Shown here one piece after another: positions 48,273-58,912 of a DNA stretch of 64,000 nucleotides (positions are counted from its first letter, which is position 1; each line of letters begins with the position of its first letter). Source of the stretch: Datura wrightii. Taxonomy: Eukaryota > Streptophyta > Magnoliopsida > Solanales > Solanaceae. The translations under genes and the position numbers were made by a program. The stretch covers positions 71,648,001 to 71,712,000 of the forward strand of contig JASDFA010000019.1 in NCBI GenBank assembly GCA_035772735.1, written 5' to 3'. The notes under the pieces were generated by a model that did not search any database, had not been told where the DNA came from, and saw only the letters and a list, made by a program, of their open reading frames with translations.

Positions 48273-48773
48273 TGATGAGTTGGTAATTTACCAACTCATT
48301 AAGCTTTTGAGCATGAGATTTTGCTTTATTTTCAACTCATTTAGAAAGCTTTTATGCCCTTTTTCTTCTCTATGCAGGCATTTTGTGGAAATGAAGATAC
48401 TGGAGGATTTGAACTTAAAGTGATCTGCTTAGGACATGTTTTTTACCTGTGAAACGCTGATCTAAACCTGTTAAACACAGGATTGGTGCAGATGGTACTG
48501 CCTTGAAATCACCCTTGCACCTATGTTTAGCGGATTGGCACTTGCTAAACGCAGGTGAAACGCAGTTGGGACTGCTAAACAACTGCTATAGAAGATTGGC
48601 AACCGCTAAACACAAAACGAAGAGCAAGTGACCCATTTCACTGATGGAAGGGTAAAAGCAATCAGAAAGGGTCCCAAAGCACCTAGAAGCCTCCAAAAGA
48701 AATCGTAGAAAGTTATACATAAGAAAGTACAGATATTTGTCACCAAAAATTGTACACCACACCCATTGACTGA
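48273..48773 (+). repeat. 3' LTR of D, first part
   Basis: Starts TGATGAGTTGGTAATTTACC; the perfect arms GAGTTGGTAA (48277-48286) and TTACCAACTC (48288-48297) flank one T. It aligns with 43483-43976 of the 5' LTR and stops at the target duplication ACTGA (48769-48773) of element E. Confidence 0.85.
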
Positions 48774-50220
48774 TGTTCGGGTGTTCCGGTATAGGTTAAA
48801 AACTGACACGCAAGTGCACGTGGTCAAACAAGTAATAAAGTGGCTAAGTAGCCAAGTATCGATCCAAGGAGGCTCAAGATATGTAAAGTTGCCTAGTTTA
48901 CTATATTCCTATTTCACTTCCAATTATGCTAACAACAATGTAACCAACAGTTACTTGAGTTTTTGTTTCTAAACTATATATACTACAATTAATAAAAACT
49001 ATTTACTGTGAATTTAGACAATGGATATGAACATGCCAAGCTTAAGAACAAGTAATGAACTTGATAATCATGATAATTTGGTTAATCTCTTCTTCATGTT
49101 GCTAGCCAAGAACATTCGCCTAGAAATTAAAACTCTCGTATTTAATTTCACTTTAGAATCATAAACCATCCGTCTATATTTCTGTGATCAAATGCAATTT
49201 ATGACCTAGCAATACAATTCCGGTTCCTAAATTGACTAATATGGCTTTCAAGTATATTTCTATCAGGAAAGCACATCAAAACCCAATTTTCCCAAATCAA
49301 GTTAAGAACAATACCCTATTAATTCACAACTTTCCAATTTCTTGCTCTTTCGAGTGATATTGGACTTTTTAGATGTACATTAATGTCGGCCACACACTAA
49401 TGCAGTAAGAACAAGAATTAATAGAACAACATGGAAGAAGAAGAAGAAAACCATATCAATTACAATCAAAATTCATTACAAGTGTCAAAACCTCAGCAAG
49501 GAAGAGAATTAGCCACTCATTTGTGGATTGATCATCCTAAAATGAGTGTAAATCATACGTACAATTGATAGAAAGAAGAAAAGAAGAGAAGAAATCCCTT
49601 AGCTTTTTCGTTCCTCAACTGCTCCTAACCCACGTCCTTGCTCTCCACTTCTGAACTCAGTCTAAAAACTAAAAAACTGCTTAAAATAAACCTAAGTGTG
49701 CTATTTATACTAGTGGGAAATTTTTCCCGGAATAACAAGCAACGTGTCACGGAGGCCAACGCGGAGCACTGCCTCCGTGACACGGCGTGGACGCGGACCT
49801 TCACTGGAATTTCAGGGTCCGATAAATTAGCCTCAACGTGGCACGGAGGCCAACGCGGAGGCCTCTCTCCGTGCCACGGAGCTGACGCGATGGCACACTG
49901 GAATTTGCCATTTTAATTCTTGTTCAGGCAGTGTGCTACCGCGATGGTAGCGTGGCACGGCTCCATCGCAGAGCCCCTATAAAATGTGCATTCCAATGTC
50001 TTTTCCACGCTCGCATCCAAGTCTAACTCTGATATAGTTCCAACATGCATTTTAGCTCCTAAAAATCACATTTACCTGCAAAACAAATGCTAATCAAGTT
50101 GGTTAGTATAAATTCGCATTTTATTACTAATTACATGATATTATATACACATTGCACAACAAACAAGGTAAAAATGACACGTTTGAGTATCACTTGGGCA
50201 TATAAATCTGCCCAACATCA
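48774..50220 (-). repeat. 3' LTR of E
   Basis: Minus strand TGATGTTGGGCAG at 50220 to CACCCGAACA at 48774, 1447 bases. Same U3 cluster (49743-49975) with the 13-bp inverted repeat (49744-49756, 49771-49783) and an 11-bp one (49838-49848, 49867-49877). Confidence 0.92.
49702..49709 (-). promoter_or_regulatory. Probable TATA box in 3' LTR of E
   Basis: Same TATAAATA context as in the 5' LTR; here it could drive read-out transcription into the left part of element D. Confidence 0.55.
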
Positions 50221-50236
50221 CTTACCCCACACTTAA
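50221..50236 (-). other. Polypurine tract of E
   Basis: Minus strand TTTAAGTGTGGGGTAAG directly before the 3' LTR start TGATGTTGGG. Confidence 0.7.
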
Positions 50237-52128
50237 ATCCTTGTTCGTCCTCGAACAACACATACACAAATCATGCAAATTACATCCCAACCTTCGTCAC
50301 TATGGTGCAACAATTTACGCTACGGTCATACCGATTATTCAATTTTTGCAAATCATCAAGAAAACATGCTTGGTCGTACAATACAATGACCTTTAATTCA
50401 TCAAGACTTCCTAGACTTTTAAGAATTGATTCTGGATATCGGCAAACTCATGCAAATCAGCTAATCAAGAAATCCAACACGAAAATCAATCTTTCATCAA
50501 GCATGTACCCTCACAACTCGAGAGAATCTTCCCCTTTTTGTTCATGCAACACACAAACATGAAAGTAGGGGCATATAAAAATTAATTTCACTCTCTCTCC
50601 CAAAAGAATTCACATGCCTCATGTCATGACCCATAAGCTTGTCCTTAGTGTATTACTCCACTAATATAAAGAAATGCAATGTAAGATCACGTAGGACTTT
50701 AATGGGTTGTAACGGGGCTATGGATCTAGTATATATATATTGGATTAGCCAATAATAGTCGCTAGCATCCTTAAGCGCCTTTTCAACTCATTCCCATCGA
50801 CTTATGGACATTGTTCCTCTCTTTCCTCTTTTTCTCCCATTCATGCTGGTTTCCTTTCGTACTGCCCATTTCCTCAAACACACTTGACACAAAACAAAGG
50901 GTTTTCATGTACCCTCACTATCATTTAATTATAACAAGTGCCTCTTCAACATCATCTTTTCTTTCCTCACTCTGCTTTTCTTTTTCTGTTCACTCTTTAA
51001 CACTTTGGGAAACATTTTCTTTTCTTTGTAAGAGCTTAAGAGTTTCGTACAGACTTTAAGGCTAATGAAAAGAAGGAATAAAGCTTAGTTTATACAATTT
51101 TGGACAAAAGAAAGAAAGAAATCGGCTAAAGGCTCAACGGGCTGACTAGGGTATACAACATATAAAAAAGTAGAATTTGACAAGAAAAAAATGGAAACTA
51201 TCGATTAAAACAAAGAAATGCCTACATCCTTTCCAACACTACACCTCCTTCATTTCGTTTTGTATACACACCAGGCAAGTTCTAGACAATTCACAATGGC
51301 ATGGAATAGCAATACCTCACTTCACACTTCATGCACATGCTCGAATCAAGATGCATTCACAGACTCTTTAATTAGTCAATTACATGAATTCAAGATTAAG
51401 CCTCAATCATACAGAATCAAATTCTATAGCCTAGGTAACTCAACATCTTTACAGAATTGCATGCTTTCAAATGAATCATTTTCACATTTTGAACATTAGT
51501 TACACACGCAAAGAAATTTTAGCAACCATAAGCAACTACAGTTCATTGATGCAATCCACCAAAGAAAAACTAAAAACACATAAAAATCCTACTCCTACCG
51601 ACTACATTTCCCTTAAGACGGTCGTCATCCATCCATCATAGGGAACGGTCACTAACTATGACATCGGTTCAATGGGACTATTCTCGGTAAAAGAACCGAA
51701 AACAAACTCCGAGAAACCCAAAAAAAATAAAAATCGAAAAATTTTGCAACACATCGATCATTTCGATAGAAACATATTTACAAAAGATTTTGATAATTGC
51801 AAAATATCTTCGCAAAAATTTTGAAAAATATCGATCATGTCGATATCCAGGAAAAAATATTTACAAAATTTACAAAATATTTACACTGGCAACCATAACT
51901 TTTCATAACACACATCATTAGCCACAAAACAAATATATACAGATACATCACCCAACAGTTCACAACAGGGAAAGCACAAACATACATACAAATCAAGGAA
52001 AAACATACAGCAAATTAGAGCCTAAGTCCCAGCACCTAACTACTCCCCACCCCACACTTAAATCGAACACTGTCCCCAGTGTTCACAAAAATTACAACAC
52101 AAAAACTTCGGGTGGTGGAACTCCCTGA
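50237..52128 (-). other. Non-coding 3' internal region of E
   Basis: No ORF worth reporting. Conserved blocks shared with F1 and F2: GATGGATGGATGACGACCG (51616-51640 region), GTTACAACCCATTAAAGTCC (50690-50715 region), and TTGTTCGAGGACGAACAAGG (50240-50262) immediately before the purine tract. Confidence 0.6.
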
Positions 52129-53349
52129 TTAGTAGAAATATTCGACTTCTTCATCCGGTGCTGCGGCCTCATCGCCCATGTCTGAATCAGCTCCATCGTC
52201 ATCATCGGACTCCACATCAGAGTCCTCACGACGTGTCTCCTCATCAGTAGGGACATCGTCATCAGTAGGCTCCACGAAGGCTGGTCCCACCCGACATAAG
52301 GCTCTGGCGTTCTCGCCAAAGGGGTAGTCCAGCTCCAGCTGCCATAATTCTTCCTCGGTGGCTGGTCTCCCACCAATCCGTAGCTGAAGCATCTACATGC
52401 CGAACATACGTGCCATGTACTGATCGTCCCGAGCATGTTGCTCGCCCAAAGTCAGTACTGGTCCGTGTGTAGTGTCGGGGGCCTTAGTCTTTGTCACATC
52501 GAGGGCCCTCCGCTCCAACTGCGGAATGTAGTCCAAGGCCTCTTCCTCGACATCGAGGCCTCGGAGGAAGGTGGTGATGAGTCCGCCAAACCCGTATCTG
52601 TGGCCCTGGTGCAGTCTGGCTCTCTTTATGGCAGATATTATGACCGCCACAACATTAATCTCAAGCCCTTTCATAAGGGCATACACCAAGCAGACACCGT
52701 CCCGGGTCACGTCCGTCATATGAACTCCCGGGATCAAACACGAACACACAATCTTCAGCCATATTCTGGCCTCCCTGTTCATCTGCGAATAAGGCAGAGT
52801 CTGGTGGTAACCCCTCTCCTTATGTCTACTCCATCGGGCTGCGGATCGAGCCCCACACAACGTACGTCTGATGTCGGCGTACGGTGGGGTGATGTTTAGC
52901 TGGCGGAGAACGTGAGCGTCTGTGTCCCGCGCTCCGACAATGGCATTAAATTGGTGGGGTTCCAGAGTGACAATCTGCCCTCTAATTTTTATTGTGTGGC
53001 TTCTGATGGCCGGGTTCCAATTTGCGTAGAACTCGCGGGCCAAATGTAGGTTGCACTCCTTGGGCTCCTGAAAGATAAAGCTGAGCCCAGCTGCTTCAAT
53101 TCTCTGTACAATGCGAGGGAACTCCTGTGCAAGTGGTTCCCGTGCAATAATGTCCTCGGGGAAGTACTTGTTTTCTTTGTGTTTCGCGTACCACTTCTTC
53201 CCTTCATCGGTTACCCATCTTGTTCCGTATTGGCGGCGTTGGCCACGCGGAACAGCGGGTGCAGTTGGGACTGCGGTGCCCAGTCTCATCCTTTTCCTAC
53301 CGGTGCCTGAGGTAGAAGCACCCTTGCCTTTATCTTGTCTGCTCGCCAT
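52129..53349 (-). pseudogene. Plant transposon protein-type ORF of E (Transposase_32-like), one in-frame stop
   Basis: Start ATG 53349 (MASRQDKGKGASTSG), a basic Ser/Gly-rich leader with KRMRL, then KYFPEDIIAREPLAQEFPRI, HLAREFYANWNP (about residues 116-127), TIKIRGQIVTLEPHQFNAIV, and HMTDVTRDGVCLVYALMKGL with GGLITTFLRGLD near the C-terminal side. This order is that of the 'putative plant transposon protein' domain common as loose ORFs in plant genomes. A TAG at 52395-52393 interrupts; the same frame then goes on for 87 codons and ends in a strongly acidic tail (DDDVPTDEETRREDSDVESD) at 52129. In Athila elements this position is that of the env-like third ORF. No catalytic residues are recognisable, so I assign no activity. 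Confidence 0.75.
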
Positions 53350-54220
53350 TGTACCTGTCAATTTACACAAACAAGCACAAAGTTAAGCTAAAAACTTGTT
53401 AACTTCGGCTAAGGTCGGGTTACACAACATTTACCCCACACTTAGGCCTTAGCTACTTCTACAAAATTACGGCAAGAATAACTCTAATTACACCACAGAC
53501 AACACTATACACTTCATGCTTAGTGCGTTCACAAAAAAATTTCGACAGCATAACGGTTAGCGTACTACTCAGACATCATACAGCTAATCCTAATCCTACT
53601 ATTGCTAACAATTCACACATCGCACTTCGCAACAAAAACAACAACAAAATAAAAACAACGATAAAAACATTCTATATACAATCTAATCCAAACAATCTAA
53701 CCAATTTACACACTTTTTGCATTTTCCCAAAAACAAATTCGAGAATTTGTCGTCTTTTAACATTTACACAATATTTACCACGACTTCTCTCAATTTACAA
53801 ACACACCCCGGCATCTAATTTGCCGACTTATCAAGTCACTCAAGTTAAATTCAACAACTCATGCCCTAGAATACAATTCTATAATCAAATTCGAATTATT
53901 TACGGAATCGATAAGTTCAAACGCTAAATACAACAATCCAAACATATATCAATCACAAATAATCCAACATTCATGTTTAATTTCTACCTAGGGTGATATA
54001 TCTCACCTCACATGCCCAAATTTGACTAAAATCGCCAAAAAATTGAGATAGACGATGAAAACATACCTTTGAATTGAGAAACCGAAGAAACTTGACGTAT
54101 TCCTTGCCTAGGAACGTGGCACGGTGCTTGGGGAGGGGGAAATAGGTGTTTTGGTCGCGGAGGGAAGAGGGAATGGGAAGAAATGGGGCGAAATCGGGGG
54201 TTTTAATTTAAGAAAACACG
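53350..54220. other. Spacer between the second ORF and the motif cluster in E
   Basis: AT-rich, no ORF on the element's sense strand. The 134-codon ORF on the opposite strand (53523-53927) has no recognisable motif. Confidence 0.4.
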
Positions 54221-54420
54221 CGGGTCACCCGGCAACCCGGTGTGACCCGGCACCAAATACACGGCAACGTGTCACGGAGTGTAACACGGAGACCCTCCTC
54301 CGTGACACGGAGCCAACGCGTTGGCTTACTGGAATTTTTGAAAAATCCGAATTTTGCCTTCAACCTGTCACGGAGGGTAACGCGGAGCCCTACCTCCGTG
54401 ACACGGCGCCAACGCGTTAG
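54221..54420 (-). promoter_or_regulatory. Internal copy of the E U3 motif cluster
   Basis: Two units with the same syntax as in the LTR: GTGTCACGGAG ... AACRCGGAG ... CTCCGTGACACGG ... GCCAACGCG ... CACTG. Inverted repeats: 54269-54279 with 54298-54308, 54366-54376 with 54393-54403, the 14-bp palindrome GCCAACGCGTTGGC (54312-54325), and CGGGTCAC/GTGACCCG (54221-54249). It lies between gag-pro and the second ORF, upstream of the latter in the sense direction; promoter or insulator activity is inference. Confidence 0.55.
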
Positions 54421-54691
54421 TGCACTGTTTCTTCAATTAATTTAATTTTTCATACCTTGCCTCATTTTCTCGATTCTTTCCTCCGTTATACCTGAAAATC
54501 ACCTCACTGAACAGAATTGGTTAGATTAATAGATTTCCCTAACTAAAATAAAAATACTAACTAAAATGAAAATCTAAACCTAATCAAGAAAAGAAAAAGA
54601 AAAATAAAAATTGGAAATAAAAAATAAAAACAAAAATAAAGATAAAAATTAACTACACTGTGCAAAAAGAAGAAAAATAAAATATTTTTCT

Positions 54692-54719
54692 CATGGGTTG
54701 CCTCCTGTGCAGCGCCTGG
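54692..54719 (-). other. Conserved post-ORF motif in E
   Basis: Minus strand CCAGGCGCTGCACAGGAGGC then AACCCATG, 30 bases after the gag-pro stop, the same relative place as in F1, F2 and D. Confidence 0.6.
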
Positions 54720-54749
54720 TTTACCATCGCGGCTCGACGTCCTTTATGC

Positions 54750-57032
54750 TCACTTGTCTACTAGGGTGATGGACGATTTGTTCCGATCATGGTCATCCCC
54801 CCAGTAGTTCTCAACCTTATCCGGTGGCCTTCCTAGTAACTCTCGGGAATCACTCATTCCATTAGCATTCCCATGATCAATCACATTGATCACCGAGAGA
54901 TCCTTATAAATAGTCGGGAGCTTAGGTACTTTGTACACATCGAACACTTCGACCTTGTCATGTGCTCGCATCGTGAGTTGACCCGCAGCTACATCAATTA
55001 ATGCTTTTCCGGTTGCCAAAAAGGGTCGTCCCAAAATAAATGGGACTTCAGCATCTGGTTCAAAATCCAGAACAATAAAATCGACCGGAAAAATGAGGGA
55101 GCCTACTTGCACTAACACATCCTCAACAATGCCATCCGGCTTAGCTAAAGACCTGTCTGCTAGCTGCAAGATTACCGTTGTAGGTCTAGGACTCCCTAGA
55201 CCTAACTTTCTGAATACCGAAGATGGCATCAGATTTATGCTTGCCCCCAAGTCGCATAATACACGAGCTCAGATACTTTGCCCAATCGTAAGCTGGATAG
55301 TAAAACTTCCAGGGTCTTTCAGTTTTGTGGGCAACCTATTCTGAATACGGGAAGTGCATTCCTCCGTTAAAGCTACCGTGGCATACTCAGTCAAACGACT
55401 TTTGTTATCCACGATGTCTTTAATATATTTCGCATATTTTGGCACTCCCTGCAAGACATCAACAAGAGGTAAGTTAACATGTACCTGTTTAAGTACCTCT
55501 ATGAATTTCTGGAAACACGCCTCCTCCTTGTGTTTCTTAGGTCGTTGAGGGAATGGGGGTGGAGGCCTTTCTGGTTCAGCTTCTTTAGTGTTCCCCTTAT
55601 CTGAGATTTGCTCTCCCTCAACATCTGCTGCTCCTGATTTTTGAGGCGGTCTTTCCGGTTCCACCTCCTTTAACTGTAAACCACTCCTCGTGGTCACTGC
55701 ATTTACCTGCTTCGGATTAGGATCCGTGTCGCTAGGTAATCCTCCTCTAGGTCTAGTATTTTGGGCACTAGAAAATTGCACAAACTGATATTCAAGAGCC
55801 TTGGTCGCCAATTGATTATTCTTCACTTCGGCTGCCAATTTAACATAGTCAGCCTGCAATTGCGCCTGATTAGCGATCATGGTTTTGAACATCTCCTCAA
55901 TGCTCGGTGATGGTGGTGGAGGAGGGGCATTGTGATTTCTGAATTGAGCTTGATAGCTTTGTTGCCCTCCTTGGTTTCTGTGCATACCCTGCCCGGAACT
56001 TTGGTCTTGTTGATTGTTGCTACCCCACGAAAAATTCTGATGGTTTCTCTAATTTGAGTTGTAGCCACTACCAAACTGCTGCTGATTGTTCTGTGCATTG
56101 CCCAAAAAGTTAACAGAATCAGGATTTGCACCACAGCATTCAGCTGAATGCTCACTACTACCACACACTTCACACCACATCTGTTGAACTGCATTGACTG
56201 AAGCTGAAGGCTGGTTCAAGTTCATATTGCTGAAGTGAGTGTTTAACTGATTTTGCAAAGCAGCTATCTGTGCAGCGATAGCTGTAAATCCATCCACTTC
56301 AAGCACTCCCGCTGCTTTCCTTGCTCCACCTCGAGATGAATCTGCATTCCATTCTGGATTGCCCTGTGAAATTCGGTTGAGCAAAGTGTACAGCTCCTCG
56401 TAAGTCTTTTCCAGCGCTTGCCCTCCAGCTGCTGAATCTAACAGAATATTAGTGTGGGGTTCCAAACCCTCAATAAATATGTGTAGCAACACCTCATTGG
56501 ACTGATGATGATGAGGACAGTCCCGCAATATGGATTTAAATCTTTCCCAGGCTTGATATAGATTTTCTCCCTCCCTCTGCTTAAAACTTAGAATTTGACT
56601 TCTAAGTCTGGTTGTTTTACCAGAAGGGAAAAATCTAATCAGAAACTTCCGTGCAAGATCATCCCACGTTGATATAGAATTGGGTTGTTCAGCTTTTAAC
56701 CACCTCTTGGCTTCACCAAGTAAGGAAAACAGAAATAAGGTGAGCCGAACATAGTCAGGTGACACTCCAGCGGGTATATAAGTGTCACTTATCTCCAAAA
56801 AGTTTTGGAGATGTTGTTGTGGATCTTCATGAGGGAGACCGGTAAATTGCCCGCTTGTGTGCAAGAGTTGCACCATATTGTGCTTTAATTCAAACCACCC
56901 TCCAGGCTCTAGTTTGCGGATGCTAGAATGTACATTGTTAGCGTGTGGGATTGCCACCTCGCAAACCGGCCTTGCTGCTGCTTCATCGGGCACTAACACT
57001 GCCCTCACAACTGGTGGATTTTGTTGCTCCAT
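54750..57032 (-). pseudogene. gag-protease of E, two in-frame stops
   Basis: The first ATG after the primer site is at 57032 (MEQQNPPVV); the same frame is open upstream to about 57146, and that part (ARDKELVESYLEPER) is conserved in F2. Gag core: QLLHTSGQFTGLPHEDPQQH, LFLFSLLGEAKRWLKAE, WDDLARKFLIRFFP, then a zinc knuckle CEVCGSSEHSAECC (CX2CX4HX4C, about 56172-56131). TAG at 56051-56049 interrupts just after GSGYNSN; the frame then continues with a Pro-rich stretch and NLPLVDVLQGVPKYAKYIKD. TGA at 55271-55269 sits before CDLGASINLMP, the protease active site; ILGRPFLATG and the stop at 54750 follow. Apart from the two single stops the ~760-codon frame is intact. It ends at protease; no RT follows. 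Confidence 0.9.
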
Positions 57033-57263
57033 AATAGATTGTTTAAGCAACTGCAGCTTCTTTCGTAGAGCTTCTCTGCGTTGACTATGAAATTCACGTT
57101 CAGGCTCTAAATAAGACTCCACAAGCTCTTTGTCCCTTGCCAGTGTTCACAGAAACAAAATCTGCAAAATACAGGCTAAGACCAAGTTGTTAACGCTTTA
57201 AGAAAATAAAAATAAAAATACAGTAAATTTACACTAAACACAATTTCACAAATCGCCTAGCCT

Positions 57264-57280
57264 CCCCGGCAACAGCGCCA
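57264..57280 (-). other. tRNA-Asp primer binding site of E
   Basis: Minus strand TGGCGCTGTTGCCGGGG, one mismatch to the complement of the plant tRNA-Asp(GUC) 3' end; six bases from the LTR. Confidence 0.85.
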
Positions 57281-57286
57281 AAAACT

Positions 57287-58733
57287 TGTTCGGGTGTTCC
57301 GGTATAGGTTAAAAACCGACACGCAAGTGCACGTGGTCAAACAAGCAATAAAGTGGCTAAGTAGCCAAGTATCGATCCAAGGAGGCTCAAGATATGTAAA
57401 GTTGCCTAGTTTACTATATTCCCATTTCACTTCCAATTATGCTAAAAACAATGTAACCAACAGTTACTTGAGTTTTTGTTTCTAAACTATATATACTACA
57501 ATTAATAACAACTATTTACTGTGAATTTAGACAATGGATATGAACATGCCAAGCTTAAGAACAAGTAATGAACTTGATAATCATGATAATTTGGTTAATC
57601 TCTTCTTCATGTTGCTAGCCAAGAACATTCGCCTAGAAATTAAAACTCTCGTATTTAATTTCACTTTAGAATCATAAACCATCCGTCTACATGTCTGTGA
57701 TCAAATGCAATTTATGACCTAGAAATACAATTCCGGTTCCTAAATTGACTAATACGGCTTTCAAGTATATTTCTATCAGGAAAGCACATCAAAACCCAAT
57801 TTTCCCAAATCAAGTTAAGAACAATACCCTATTAATTCACAACTTTCCAATTTCTTGCTCTTTCGAGTGAAATTGGACTTTTTAGATGTACATTAATGTC
57901 GGCCACACACTAATGCAGTAAGAACAAGAATTAATAGAACAACATGGAAGAAGAAGAAGAAAACCATATCAATTACAATCAAAATTCATTACAAGTGTCA
58001 AAACCTCAGCAAGGAAGAGAATTAGCCACTCATTTGTGGATTGATCATCCTAAAATGAGTGTAAATCATACGTACAATTGGTAGAAAGAAGAAAAGAAGA
58101 GAAGAAATCCCTTAGCTTTTTCGTTCCTCAACTGCTCCTAACCCACGTCCTTGCTCTCCACTTCTGAACTCAGTCTAAAAACTAAAAAACTGCTTAAAAT
58201 AAACCTAAGTGTGCTATTTATACTAGTGGGAAATTTTTCTCGGAATAACAAGCAACGTGTCACGGAGGCCAACGCGGAGCACTGCCTCCGTGACACGGCG
58301 TGGACGCGGACCTTCACTGGAATTTCAGGGTCTAGTAAATTAGCCTCAACGTGGCACGGAGGCCAACGCGGAGGCCTCTCTCCGTGCCACGGAGCTGACG
58401 CAATGGCACACTGGAATTTGCCATTTTAATTCCTGTTCAGGCAGTGTGCTACCGCGATGGTAGGGTGGCACGGCTCCATCGCGGAGCCCCTATAAAATGT
58501 GCATTCCAATGTCTTTTCCACGCTCGCATCCAAGTCCAACTCCGATATAGTTCCAACATTCATTTTAGCTCCTAAAAATCACATTTACCTGCAAAACAAA
58601 TGCTAATCATGTTGGTTAGTATAAATTCGCATTTTATTACTAATTACATGATATTATATACACATTGCACAACAAAAAAGGTAAAAATGACACGTTTGAG
58701 TATCACTTGGGCATATAAATCTGCCCAAGATCA
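57287..58733 (-). repeat. 5' LTR of E
   Basis: Minus strand TGATCTTGGGCAG at 58733 to CACCCGAACA at 57287, 1447 bases. Terminal inverted repeat arms CTTGGGCA/TGCCCAAG at 58706-58729 (perfect). The U3 cluster 58257-58489 includes the 13-bp arms GTGTCACGGAGGC / GCCTCCGTGACAC (58257-58269, 58284-58296). Confidence 0.92.
58215..58222 (-). promoter_or_regulatory. Probable TATA box in 5' LTR of E
   Basis: Minus strand TATAAATA in GTATAAATAGCACACTTAGG, about 35 bases after the last GC-rich U3 motif. It would start the genomic transcript. Confidence 0.6.
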
Positions 58734-58912
58734 ACTGATAGAGAGATTTTAAAGAGTTTTACACATCATAAAATTGTAGAAAGAGAAAGTACTTTTCTTC
58801 TTCTTTTTCTCCGTAAAACCCAATTGTGGGCGAATTCCACCATTGATGTATATCTTGTGAAGCAAGTTGGTGAACCCATATGATGAATTTTGAGGAAATT
58901 CCTCTTGGTTTA
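58734..58912 (+). repeat. 3' LTR of D, second part
   Basis: Starts with the second copy of ACTGA (58734-58738), then continues the D LTR exactly where it broke off (TAGAGAGATTTT..., compare 43976 onward), and ends at TTGGTTTA before F2. Confidence 0.85.

Larger units (their letters stand above)
48774..58733 (-). mobile_element. Non-autonomous Athila-like element E, complete structure
   Basis: 9960 bases on the minus strand: 5' LTR 58733-57287, tRNA-Asp primer site, gag-protease, conserved motif, GC-rich repeat cluster, a second ORF (plant transposon protein), long 3' non-coding region, purine tract, 3' LTR 50220-48774. It is flanked by exact 5-bp duplications ACTGA (48769-48773 and 58734-58738). 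LTRs are TG...CA, both 1447 bases, with about 25 substitutions and no gaps by my count. There is no trace of RT, RNase H or integrase in the 7-kb interior. It must have been mobilised by proteins from another element. Confidence 0.9.
43483..58912 (+). mobile_element. Short Athila-related element D (interrupted by E, and cut by F2)
   Basis: 5' LTR 43483-44947, tRNA-Asp primer site, only 3325 bases of internal DNA, then a 3' LTR starting at 48273. That 3' LTR is interrupted at 48773 by E (48774-58733), resumes at 58739 and is interrupted again at 58912 by F2. The internal DNA encodes one small zinc-knuckle-like protein and no gag, protease or pol. It is a non-autonomous element whose LTR and internal motifs resemble the Athila-like group here. 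The last ~800 bases of the 3' LTR should lie beyond F2, outside the window. Confidence 0.8.

Noticed and set aside
49638..49916. 92-codon ORF, nearly identical at 58151-58429
   Set aside because: The duplication is explained by the two LTRs of E; the ORF reads through the TATA region and GC-rich hairpins on the opposite strand.
53523..53927. 134-codon plus-strand ORF rich in Asn and Ile
   Set aside because: Low-complexity AT-rich sequence inside E on the wrong strand, no motif.
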